Notes: generated by a model not told the origin, from the sequence alone. 8,978 nt of DNA from an uncultured Agathobacter sp. (GCA_934359755.1 CAKRLV010000054.1:1-8978); one strand, 5' to 3'; shown: positions 1 through 7,265, numbered from the stretch's first letter. Numbers and translations are program-made.

Positions 1-370
1 TAAGAAATATATTTACAAGAGGAATTCGTATATTGCTCATTTGTGGAGAATCGGTTCACGACTTCCTATCGTAATGGGAATTTCATCCTGATGCAATTGT
101 TGCATTCATACATATTTCCTTGTATCTGCTACAGAGACAATCGGTGATACATCAGCACTTGCCTCATCAGGACTTGGTTTTACACAGCCCCCCATCCTCT
201 GACATTCGCATTTCCGCACTTAACAGTGCTTTCTCGTCCCTTACGGGACTAAAAATGCTCATATAGAGGGCGGTGACTCTATTCGAGCCACCTTACGAAT
301 AAAAGAATCAGTCTCTTACATGCAAGCATGCATCGATGATACCTTTTGCACCTTTAATCATATTATTACA
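1..370. other. Gene-free, hairpin-rich region of unknown function
   Basis: No frame on either strand gives a convincing protein; the longest open stretches are under about 50 codons and resemble no family I recognise. The stretch is visibly richer in GC than the T7SS genes. It holds a run of short inverted repeats: 91-96/100-105, 216-220/225-229 (GCACT/AGTGC), 236-240/245-249 (GTCCC/GGGAC, loop TTAC on plus, GTAA on minus), 263-268/277-282 (ATAGAG/CTCTAT) and 281-285/296-300 (ATTCG/CGAAT), plus a CATCGATG palindrome at 331-338. It could be a structured noncoding RNA, a long 3' UTR ending at the terminator at 373-405, or decayed mobile-element DNA such as the end of an IS605/TnpB-type element. 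I cannot choose between these from sequence alone. Confidence 0.35.
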
Positions 371-372
371 CG

Positions 373-405
373 AAAAAGATATAGGTTCGCCTGTATCTTT
401 TTTTT
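373..405 (+). terminator. Intrinsic terminator with UUCG tetraloop
   Basis: A 13-bp stem (373-385 with 390-402, one T-G wobble) closes on a TTCG loop at 386-389, and the T run continues through 405. This is a textbook rho-independent terminator for a plus-strand transcript entering from the left. Outer arms ATTACAC (365-371) and GTGTAAT (408-414) extend the symmetry. On the minus strand the stem is followed by only about five T, so weaker bidirectional action is possible. It separates the upstream DNA from the T7SS transcript. Confidence 0.85.
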
Positions 406-455
406 GTGTGTAATGTATATTAAGATGCTATTAAACGGTATTAGGATAGTAAAAA

Positions 456-472
456 TTTCCTATTTTAGGAAA
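456..472. repeat. Perfect 7-bp inverted repeat upstream of the cluster
   Basis: TTTCCTA (456-462) and TAGGAAA (466-472) are perfect inverted arms separated by TTT. They lie about 70 bases upstream of the probable -35 of the cluster promoter. This could be a regulator-binding site or a small hairpin; it is too short and has no T run to be a terminator. Function is inferred only from position. Confidence 0.35.
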
Positions 473-538
473 GCTTATTGGTGAGAAAAATATAAAAACT
501 GGTCATTCGTCGCGAAAATCGTGTCGTCTGTCGGATTT

Positions 539-568
539 TTGGTTATAGAGGAAAAAAACAGTTATAAT
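539..568 (+). promoter_or_regulatory. Probable sigma-A promoter of the T7SS cluster
   Basis: A perfect -10 TATAAT lies at 563-568, with a poor -35 candidate TTGGTT at 539-544 (spacer 18). The expected transcription start near 575 gives a short leader ending in the AGGAGA ribosome binding site at 581-586. A CG-dense patch at 501-534, unlike its surroundings, lies just upstream. The weak -35 suggests low basal activity or an activator, which is inference. Confidence 0.6.
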
Positions 569-595
569 AGTCAAAAAGAGAGGAGACCTACAAAA

Positions 596-925
596 ATGGA
601 AAAAGAAGAAAAAATTAATTTATATCCTTTAGGCAGTATAGTTACCATAAAAGGCGGGTATAGAAAATATATGATAGTGTCCCGTGGAATTCAGGTGAAT
701 ATAAATAGTAATGATAATTATTTTGATTATGGTGCATGCTTATATCCAGAGGGAATGATAGGTGATAAGGTAATGTATTGTCAGCATAAAGATATAAGTA
801 AAGTTATATATAAGGGACTCGAAGATGAGGACAATGAAGTTATGCTGGAAAATATTCAAAGTGCATTTGAAAGATTGAACCTGAAACATGCAGATACTAT
901 GAAACTAAAAGAAAAAACACTATAA
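596..925 (+). CDS. DUF4176 family protein, T7SS-associated
   Basis: A 109-residue cytoplasmic protein with no signal peptide or membrane segment. The N-terminal part, LPLGS-like 'YPLGSIVTIKGG', followed by 'YMIVSRGIQ', 'YDYGACLYPEG'-like 'DYGACLYPEGMIG' and a C-terminal acidic 'GLEDEDNE', matches the DUF4176 pattern. This family is repeatedly found in Firmicute T7SS and LXG toxin loci; its biochemical role is not settled. The start at 596 is chosen because AGGAGA (581-586) sits 9 bases upstream. An in-frame GTG at 521 lies upstream of the -10 box (563-568), so a transcript from that promoter would not include it. The residues after about 85 form a charged helix. It opens the operon 20 bases before essC, whereas relatives are often found beside effectors. 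A role as chaperone or adaptor is inference. Confidence 0.8.
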   Translation: MEKEEKINLYPLGSIVTIKGGYRKYMIVSRGIQVNINSNDNYFDYGACLYPEGMIGDKVMYCQHKDISKVIYKGLEDEDNEVMLENIQSAFERLNLKHADTMKLKEKTL

Positions 926-945
926 ATAAAAATGGGAATAATTAA

Positions 946-3900
946 ATGTATTATAAATTAGTTATTTGTGGCGAAAAATTTTATCATGAAATTGAGTTAA
1001 CGGATGAAACAGATAGTTTTCGTATTGGTACATATAGAAAGTGTAAAATAAGAATAAATAAAGCCATTGCAAAAAAAGATTTTGAAATTGATATTTGCAG
1101 GGAAAATGGTATCTGGAAAGTAAAGAATCTGGGGATGATTACTTTTAAAGCAACAGATAAAATTGAACAAGAGGAGTATAGTTTTAAAGTTGGTGAAAAA
1201 TTGGGAATTTATATGGAGGGAATTGAACATGAACTTTTCTTCATGGATTTCTATCCGGATTACCCAATAAAAAATACTAACTATGATTTAAAAATAGATT
1301 GTTCAAATTACAACGAGTTCACTATTGGGGGCACTAATTGTAATATACAAATTACAGATCCTTTGGTAAGGGATGATGTTATACATGTAGCAAAAGCAAC
1401 ACATGGATTTCGAATGGATTTTAGAAGATGTAAATGTGGGGTATCAATAAATGGAATACCATGTGGAGATAAATGTATATGGTTAGATGATAAAGATTTT
1501 TTTGCATTAAAGGGATATCAGTTTTTTATATTTTGTGGTGCAATTTTTACAACAAATGATGGTAGTATAGTGACAAATATGTCTTTTATAAAAGTTGAGT
1601 ATGAGAGAAACCACTATAGCTATCCTAAATTTATAAAGAATTGCAGACAACTATTTTCAAGTCCAACCGAAGAAATAGAAGTACTTGAACCTAAGGCATT
1701 ATCGGCTGCACCCGAGAGAAATATTATGCAGTCAATGCTACCGGCTCTATTATCGGTTGTCTTGATTATTATTTGTAGAGGTGGAATGTCAGGAAGAACT
1801 GGAAATAGTACGGGGAGTCCATTTATATATTATAGTATTGGAATGATGCTGGTAGGAATAATAGGCTCAGTGATGGCATATTCACATGATAACAAGAAAT
1901 ACTTAAAAGAAAAATCACACAGAGAGAATGTTTATCGTAAATATTTGGAGGAACAGGAGAGCAAGATAATTGAGCTTAGAAATAAGGAACATGCAATAGC
2001 CTGTCATCAGAGTCAGACGGTATTACAGGATGTAGAAAGGGTGGCTTCATTTGACTCAAGACTGTTTGAGAAAAAGAAAGAACATGAAGATTACCTTGTG
2101 GTAAACCTGGGTAAAGGTGTTGTAGAGACGAAATGTCCTGTGCAATACAAAAAAAAGGAATTTATGGATACGGACGATTATCTGATGGAATATCCAGAGA
2201 GTATACATGATAAGTATAAATATATTGAAGATATGCCGGTGGAATTGGATTTGAAGGAATCAAATGCAGTTGGATTTGTTGGGACAAGAAACAAATTGTA
2301 TCAAATAGTTAAAAACTTGATTATAAATATTTCTGTGGAACATTTCTATAATGATGTAAAAATGTTTTTCATAATTGATGAAGTGGATGTACCACAATTT
2401 GCATGGTCCAGATGGTTTCAGAATAATTACATAGGAGACTGTGTTATCAGAAATTATATGTATGATGAAACCTCTACAAAAATAGTTTTAGAATATTTAT
2501 ATGAAATCTTATCAGAAAGAGATGGAATGACAGAGAAAGAAGTGGAAGGATTACCTAATATGGTTGTGTTTGTGTACCGCTCAGATAAGATTAGTAATCA
2601 TCCAATTATGCAATATGTAAGCAGAGCAGCTAAATTGGGATTCACTTTTTTATTTTTTGAGGAATATTTGGAATTGCTAAATGAATATTGCCAGAAAAAA
2701 GTATTTTTAGAGGAAAATGAAAATAAAGGTGTAATCCAAAGTGTTACAGATGGGGAGCAAATTCAGTCTTTTATATATGAACATATTACGAGAGATGTGG
2801 CAGAACAGGTAGCGTTGAAGCTGGGGTGCGTATATGTGGATGAGTATAGTTTGGAGAGTAGTTTGACAAAAAATATTTCATTGTACGAATTGCTTAATAT
2901 AGATAGTGCACAGGATTTGGACTTAGAACGTAGATGGACCAGTTCAAGGATATATGAGTCCATGGCAGCGCCTCTTGGAGTGAAAAGTGGTGGTGAGATT
3001 GTCAGTCTGGATTTGCATGAGAAATTTCATGGTCCACATGGACTTGTTGCAGGAACTACAGGTTCTGGTAAAAGTGAAATACTGCAATCATATATTTTAT
3101 CTATGGCAACATTGTTTCATCCGTATGAAGTGGGATTTATAATTATTGATTTTAAGGGCGGTGGAATGGCAAATCAATTCAAGGATTTACCTCATCTAAA
3201 TGGTGCAATTACAAATATTGATGGAAAAGAAATAAATCGTTCGCTTTTATCAATAAGAGCTGAATTGAATAAAAGGCAGCAATTATTTGCCAAAATTCAG
3301 GTAAATCATATAGATGAATATATTAAAGCATATAAGCAGGGAATGGCTGAAGTACCACTGCCACATCTTATATTGATAGTAGATGAGTTCGCTGAATTAA
3401 AAAGTGAGCAGCCCGATTTTATGAAGGAATTGATTAGTACAGCACGTATTGGGAGAAGTCTCGGAGTTCATTTGATTCTTGCAACACAGAAACCATCTGG
3501 AGTGGTAAACGATCAGATATGGAGTAATTCAAAGTTTAAATTATGTCTGAAAGTGCAAAATAAACAGGACAGTAATGAGGTGCTAAAATCACCACTTGCT
3601 GCTGAGATAAGAGAGCCGGGACGTGCATATTTGCAAGTGGGAAATAATGAAATTTTTCAGTTATTTCAGTCGGCTTACAGTGGAGCCCCTGCGAAAGTAA
3701 ATATACTTGGAACTACACAAAAGTACAAAATTTCAAAAGTACTTTTATCAGGACAAAGAGAGGTTGTATTTGAACAGAAAATTATTTCACAGGAGGATAG
3801 TAAGACTCAGTTAGATGCGATAGTTGATTATGTACATGAATATTTTGTGCAAAAAGGGTTTAGAAGACTACCTAATATTTGTCTGCCACCACTACCCCCA

Positions 3901-5502
3901 AAAATATTTCATACCTTAGATGGATTTAGCAGAAGGGATGATGCAATTGAGGTTCCTATAGGTATATATGATGATCCAAATTCTCAAAAGCAGGATATAT
4001 CGACAATCAATCTTACGCAAAATAATCTTTTCATTTTGGGAGCAAGCCAGATGGGGAAGACTAATATGATTCAAATGCTGATAAAGGGAATTGCGCAGTT
4101 ATATGGACCAGAGGAAGTGAATTTCTATATATTAGATTTTGCAACCATGGTTTTAAAAAACTTTGAATCATTGGTACATGTAGGAGGAGTAGCGACAGCG
4201 TATGAAGATGAGAAAATAAGGAATTTATTCAAATTAATATCAAAACAGATTTCTATGCGCAAAGATGAATTGTCAGATATGGGACTTAGTTCATTTGCGG
4301 CATATAAAGAGGCTGGATATGCAAATATGCCACAAATAATACTAATTTTGGATAATGTAACTGCATTTAAAGAGATGTATGCAGGATATGACGAAGAATT
4401 AGGTGCTATTTGCAGAGATGGAGTATCTGTCGGAATAACAATTATTGCTACTAATAGTACTTCGAGTGGAATGGGTTTAAGGTTTATTACTTATTTTGGT
4501 AATAGAATATCGTTTACATGTAATAGTAAAAGTGAGTATGGAACGTTGTTTGACAGATGTAAGCTAGAACCAGATGAAGTTCCTGGAAGAGCAATTATTA
4601 AGTTAAACAAAGAATTTTATGAATGTCAGACATACCTTGCATTTGATGGAGAGAGAGAAATTGACCGTACGACGGGGATGAAAGAATTTATAGAAGACGC
4701 AAATTCCAGGTATGAAGGAAGAAAGGTAGCGGAGAGAATACCATATATTCCAGAATTAGTTACGGAAAGTCATATTAATTCACAAATTCAGGATAATGGA
4801 AAGAATTATACTTTGGCTATAGGATACAATTTTTCAAATACCAAGCCTATATATTTGTCATTAATTGAGCATCCAATGATAGGTTTGTATGGAAAAGCAC
4901 AGTCAGGAAAAAGTAATATGGTCAGATATATAATAAGCACACTTTCATGTAACAAACAAAAATATCCATTTGAAATGTATATAATTGATGGATTAGATAA
5001 GAAATATGAATCTTATAAGGAAAATGACTCAACCATAAAATATTCCATGAATCCGGGTGAGGCAATTGGAATGGTTAAGGATATTCATGCCAAAATAGAA
5101 AAAAGATATCAGATGACAATGGCAGGAGATTTGGGATTTTTAAATGAAGAAAAAATGATAGTCTTTATTATTAATTCTGAAGCGGCTTATCTTGCAATAA
5201 GTGAAGATAAAGCAGTATTTGCTCTATTTAAGAATATTGTGAAACTGTATAAAGGAATGAAAGTGTGTGTGATTATTCCGGCAATTGAGAATGCACCAAT
5301 TGGATTTACTTCCTGCGATGTTATTAAGTGTTTTAGAGATGATAAAGTATTATTTATGTTTGATAATATAGAAGAACAAAAGTTTTTTGACGTAACACTT
5401 GCTATGAAAAAACAATTTTCAAAAAAAGTAAGAGAAGGAGAAGGATATTTATTAGTGAATAATGAGTTGTCAAAGATAAAAACACCATTATGCGCTAAAT
5501 AG
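946..5502 (+). CDS. essC: Type VII secretion motor ATPase EssC (FtsK/SpoIIIE type)
   Basis: The membrane ATPase that recognises and drives T7SS substrates; its 1518 residues fit full-length EssC. Two N-terminal FHA-like domains (about 1-100 and 110-205; 'FRIG' at 25-28, 'TIGG' at 126-129) lack the canonical GR and SxxH residues. Two membrane helices follow (about 262-277 and 293-312), then a long linker and three FtsK-like domains. D1 is intact: Walker A GTTGSGKS (703-710), the FKGGG motif, Walker B LILIVDE (D813-E814) and ATQKP (846-850). D2 has Walker A GASQMGKT (1032-1039) but Walker B ends D1136-N1137. D3 has GKAQSGKS (1316-1323) and IIN1410-SE in the Walker B place. D1 is therefore probably the main hydrolysing site, with D2 and D3 as binding or regulatory modules, as thought for other EssC proteins. 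The ribosome binding site is weak (GGGA, 934-937). The next gene starts 9 bases after the stop. Confidence 0.96.
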   Translation: MYYKLVICGEKFYHEIELTDETDSFRIGTYRKCKIRINKAIAKKDFEIDICRENGIWKVKNLGMITFKATDKIEQEEYSFKVGEKLGIYMEGIEHELFFMDFYPDYPIKNTNYDLKIDCSNYNEFTIGGTNCNIQITDPLVRDDVIHVAKATHGFRMDFRRCKCGVSINGIPCGDKCIWLDDKDFFALKGYQFFIFCGAIFTTNDGSIVTNMSFIKVEYERNHYSYPKFIKNCRQLFSSPTEEIEVLEPKALSAAPERNIMQSMLPALLSVVLIIICRGGMSGRTGNSTGSPFIYYSIGMMLVGIIGSVMAYSHDNKKYLKEKSHRENVYRKYLEEQESKIIELRNKEHAIACHQSQTVLQDVERVASFDSRLFEKKKEHEDYLVVNLGKGVVETKCPVQYKKKEFMDTDDYLMEYPESIHDKYKYIEDMPVELDLKESNAVGFVGTRNKLYQIVKNLIINISVEHFYNDVKMFFIIDEVDVPQFAWSRWFQNNYIGDCVIRNYMYDETSTKIVLEYLYEILSERDGMTEKEVEGLPNMVVFVYRSDKISNHPIMQYVSRAAKLGFTFLFFEEYLELLNEYCQKKVFLEENENKGVIQSVTDGEQIQSFIYEHITRDVAEQVALKLGCVYVDEYSLESSLTKNISLYELLNIDSAQDLDLERRWTSSRIYESMAAPLGVKSGGEIVSLDLHEKFHGPHGLVAGTTGSGKSEILQSYILSMATLFHPYEVGFIIIDFKGGGMANQFKDLPHLNGAITNIDGKEINRSLLSIRAELNKRQQLFAKIQVNHIDEYIKAYKQGMAEVPLPHLILIVDEFAELKSEQPDFMKELISTARIGRSLGVHLILATQKPSGVVNDQIWSNSKFKLCLKVQNKQDSNEVLKSPLAAEIREPGRAYLQVGNNEIFQLFQSAYSGAPAKVNILGTTQKYKISKVLLSGQREVVFEQKIISQEDSKTQLDAIVDYVHEYFVQKGFRRLPNICLPPLPPKIFHTLDGFSRRDDAIEVPIGIYDDPNSQKQDISTINLTQNNLFILGASQMGKTNMIQMLIKGIAQLYGPEEVNFYILDFATMVLKNFESLVHVGGVATAYEDEKIRNLFKLISKQISMRKDELSDMGLSSFAAYKEAGYANMPQIILILDNVTAFKEMYAGYDEELGAICRDGVSVGITIIATNSTSSGMGLRFITYFGNRISFTCNSKSEYGTLFDRCKLEPDEVPGRAIIKLNKEFYECQTYLAFDGEREIDRTTGMKEFIEDANSRYEGRKVAERIPYIPELVTESHINSQIQDNGKNYTLAIGYNFSNTKPIYLSLIEHPMIGLYGKAQSGKSNMVRYIISTLSCNKQKYPFEMYIIDGLDKKYESYKENDSTIKYSMNPGEAIGMVKDIHAKIEKRYQMTMAGDLGFLNEEKMIVFIINSEAAYLAISEDKAVFALFKNIVKLYKGMKVCVIIPAIENAPIGFTSCDVIKCFRDDKVLFMFDNIEEQKFFDVTLAMKKQFSKKVREGEGYLLVNNELSKIKTPLCAK

Positions 5503-5511
5503 AAAGTAAAT

Positions 5512-6870
5512 ATGATTAGTAAAAATATTATAATTCCAATTTGTAACGTTATTACATTACTTGTCGGAGTAATCATGTATCTGTTGTCAGGAACAATAAA
5601 TATAAACGCAGCAGAAAATAACATACTGGCAGGAAATTCTACTGTTACGGTAAGCTATATAATTGAAGATGCAAATATAAATTATGAAATTTCAAAATGT
5701 GCAGGAATCCTTATTGGAAGTAAAAACAGCGGAATAAATAAAGTTATTACATGTCTTGATAACATAGAGCTGTCCGACGAGAAAAAAATAAATATTGCAA
5801 ATGCATGTAATATTGCAGTGGAAGAAGTTGATAAGTTAGTACCAATAATCAGGGTTTCATTAAGCGATGTAGAATTAAAATTTGATGCTACAGAGATGAC
5901 GCGAAGCGAAGAATTAAATCTGGTAGTACTAAATTTATCGCAGGAGGTGAATGATGAAAATTATGCAATTTTTAATGTTGATGAAAAGACATATGAGACG
6001 GGAACCCCTCTTATAGTGTACGACATATTAGGTGCGGCATACGGAGGAATGATTGATTTTAATACATCATATAACAACAATACTTATATTGGATATTCAA
6101 TGGATAGAGAAATTGAAGCAAATGGCTGTGGTTTATATAATTCAAAAGGTGAATTTATAGGAATGTGTCAGAAAAATAATCCATGTGGAGGTTATATGGC
6201 TTTGTCAGCAAAATCTATAGCTACCATTTTAGAAAAAGTAAATGTTGAATATGAAGTAGCAGAAAAAAAAGCAGATATATCTGTAACAGAAATAAAAAGA
6301 TATACATTAGTGTTTTTTATAATAAGCCTTGTTTTACTTGTCACAAATATCTTATTAATGATTTATATAATCATTTTTAAGAAGAAAATGAAAAAGAAAG
6401 ATTTAGAAGCAAAAGAACTTGAAAGTAAGAGGGCACCAAAAAGTCATGAACCATATAGACCGAGAGATTTATCAAATAGTAATTATATGCAGGGAATTGA
6501 TATGTCGGGATTTGCACCATCAGATAAATTAATAAACGTAAAATCTGATGATACTGCTATACTTGGTGCTACAGTCAAAGCATTAGTGTTGAGGTGTGGT
6601 GAAAAATCATATCAGATAGTTGTTGACAGGTTCCCATTTGTTATAGGAAAAGAAATCAGTCAGGTAGATTATGCAGTAACTAATAGTTCTGTAAGCCGAC
6701 GGCATCTGGCAATATATTGCAATAACGGAATATATCAGATAGCAGATTTAAAATCAAAAAATGGAACATATCTAAATAAGATGAGACTTATTCCTGAAAG
6801 GATATATGATATTAAACCTGGGGATAATTTGATGCTGGCAAATGAAAAATTTATTATAACAGTAAAATAG
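5512..6870 (+). CDS. Membrane FHA protein with degenerate trypsin-like extracellular domain
   Basis: A 452-residue protein in three parts. An N-terminal hydrophobic segment (6-25; possible cleavage near A33/A34) targets it to the membrane. Residues about 38-262 follow the trypsin/HtrA block order: 'GILIG' with 'VITCLDNI' (64-85), 'LNLVVLNL' (135-142), 'GTPLIVYD', and 'GCGLYNSKGEFIGM' (205-218). The catalytic positions appear to be D83, N136 and N204 in place of His, Asp and Ser, so it is probably a pseudoprotease. A membrane helix (264-289) followed by lysines puts the C-terminus inside. Residues about 358-450 are a canonical FHA domain: G379-K380, SVSRRH (393-398), DLKSKNGTYLN (412-422), predicted to bind phosphothreonine. 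'DDTAILG' (346-352) just before it resembles a GarA-type phosphorylation motif. It occupies the slot where an apparatus gene such as essB might be expected, but shows no EssB pseudokinase domain. The start has only a poor ribosome binding site. The FHA call is firm; the protease-fold call is inference. Confidence 0.8.
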   Translation: MISKNIIIPICNVITLLVGVIMYLLSGTININAAENNILAGNSTVTVSYIIEDANINYEISKCAGILIGSKNSGINKVITCLDNIELSDEKKINIANACNIAVEEVDKLVPIIRVSLSDVELKFDATEMTRSEELNLVVLNLSQEVNDENYAIFNVDEKTYETGTPLIVYDILGAAYGGMIDFNTSYNNNTYIGYSMDREIEANGCGLYNSKGEFIGMCQKNNPCGGYMALSAKSIATILEKVNVEYEVAEKKADISVTEIKRYTLVFFIISLVLLVTNILLMIYIIIFKKKMKKKDLEAKELESKRAPKSHEPYRPRDLSNSNYMQGIDMSGFAPSDKLINVKSDDTAILGATVKALVLRCGEKSYQIVVDRFPFVIGKEISQVDYAVTNSSVSRRHLAIYCNNGIYQIADLKSKNGTYLNKMRLIPERIYDIKPGDNLMLANEKFIITVK

Positions 6871-6888
6871 TAATTTGATTAGTCATAA

Positions 6889-6918
6889 ATGAGGGGCAAA
6901 ATACCTTTTGACCCTCAT
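6889..6918. repeat. Long imperfect hairpin between the FHA gene and esaB
   Basis: ATGAGGG (6889-6895) pairs with CCCTCAT (6912-6918) and CAAAA (6897-6901) with TTTTG (6906-6910), with one G/A mismatch and a TACC loop. This gives a 12-bp stem. No T run follows, so it is not a classical terminator. It may slow transcription or act as an RNA processing or stability element that sets the ratio between the apparatus genes before it and the small genes after it. Its function is inferred. Confidence 0.55.
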
Positions 6919-6948
6919 ATCATAATATGTGGAAAGAGAGCTGATAAA

Positions 6949-7203
6949 ATGAGTAATACTGCGATTATGGTTTTTGAAAATAATAATGATGTATGTGATA
7001 TTGAAGTTCCACTATACATAAGTGCAAATGAATTATTATATGGTTTAAACGAAGGTTTTAATCTGGGGATAAACCTGGAAGATTCGACGCAGTGTTATTT
7101 ATGCTCAGAAAATCCAATTGCATTACTAAAAGGTAATAGATTATTGAGTGAATACGGATTACATAATGGAACGAGAATATGTTACAAAAAAAGTAATAGG
7201 TAA
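6949..7203 (+). CDS. esaB: EsaB/YukD-like ubiquitin-fold T7SS protein
   Basis: An 84-residue cytoplasmic protein of the size and pattern of YukD/EsaB: an N-terminal strand 'TAIMVFENNN', a second strand 'CDIEVPLYISANELLYGLNEGF' in two pieces typical of a beta-grasp fold, and a C-terminal 'LLSEYGLHNGTRI' loop and strand. EsaB proteins are small conserved T7SSb components that affect secretion or its regulation. The start at 6949 is chosen because GGAAAGAGAG (6931-6940) gives a good ribosome binding site and the expected length. An in-frame ATG at 6889 would add 20 residues encoded by the hairpin and has no ribosome binding site. The location between the FHA membrane protein and the WXG100-like pair supports the call. 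Sequence identity to known EsaB looks low, so the assignment rests on fold pattern, size and context. Confidence 0.8.
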   Translation: MSNTAIMVFENNNDVCDIEVPLYISANELLYGLNEGFNLGINLEDSTQCYLCSENPIALLKGNRLLSEYGLHNGTRICYKKSNR

Positions 7204-7207
7204 TGGG

Positions 7208-7237
7208 TGTTCATCCTATATGGATTTAATATATAAC
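7208..7237 (+). promoter_or_regulatory. Possible weak internal promoter before the WXG100 pair
   Basis: The 62-base gap before the first WXG100-like gene contains TATAAC at 7232-7237 with only a poor -35 match (TGTTCA, 7208-7213, spacer 18). Small secreted proteins are usually needed in excess over the motor, so an extra promoter would make sense. The match is weak and could be chance in AT-rich DNA. Confidence 0.2.
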
Positions 7238-7265
7238 ACTAAAAAATAAAAGGAGGAATTTAAAA

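Noticed and set aside
162..170. Minus-strand CTGATGAGG, reminiscent of a hammerhead ribozyme core
   Set aside because: The required GAAA segment after stem II and a matching cleavage-site stem are absent.
106..225. Short minus-strand open frame of about 35 codons in the upstream region
   Set aside because: It has no ribosome binding site and no recognised similarity. At most it is a remnant of a decayed element, so it was not called a gene or pseudogene.
521..595. GTG at 521 as start of the DUF4176 gene, adding 25 residues
   Set aside because: The added stretch covers the promoter -10 box at 563-568 and the AGGAGA ribosome binding site, and family members begin near the ATG at 596.
997..1230. 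Minus-strand open frame of 77 codons
   Set aside because: It lies wholly inside essC with AT-rich, low-complexity composition and no family resemblance; a shadow of the real gene.
2763..2963. Minus-strand open frame of 66 codons
   Set aside because: Antisense to the EssC linker, with no recognisable domain or plausible independent gene context.
5187..5624. Minus-strand open frame of 145 codons overlapping the essC end and the FHA gene start
   Set aside because: Its hydrophobic look comes from reading coding AT-rich DNA backwards. It overlaps two well-supported genes and resembles no family.
5512..6870. Calling the FHA membrane protein EssB
   Set aside because: EssB has a cytoplasmic N-terminal pseudokinase-like domain followed by the membrane helix. 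Here the N-terminal part is exported and trypsin-like, and the cytoplasmic part is a C-terminal FHA domain.
6889..6948. ATG at 6889 as start of esaB, adding 20 residues
   Set aside because: It is encoded by the hairpin, has no ribosome binding site and makes the protein longer than its family. The ATG at 6949 has a good site.
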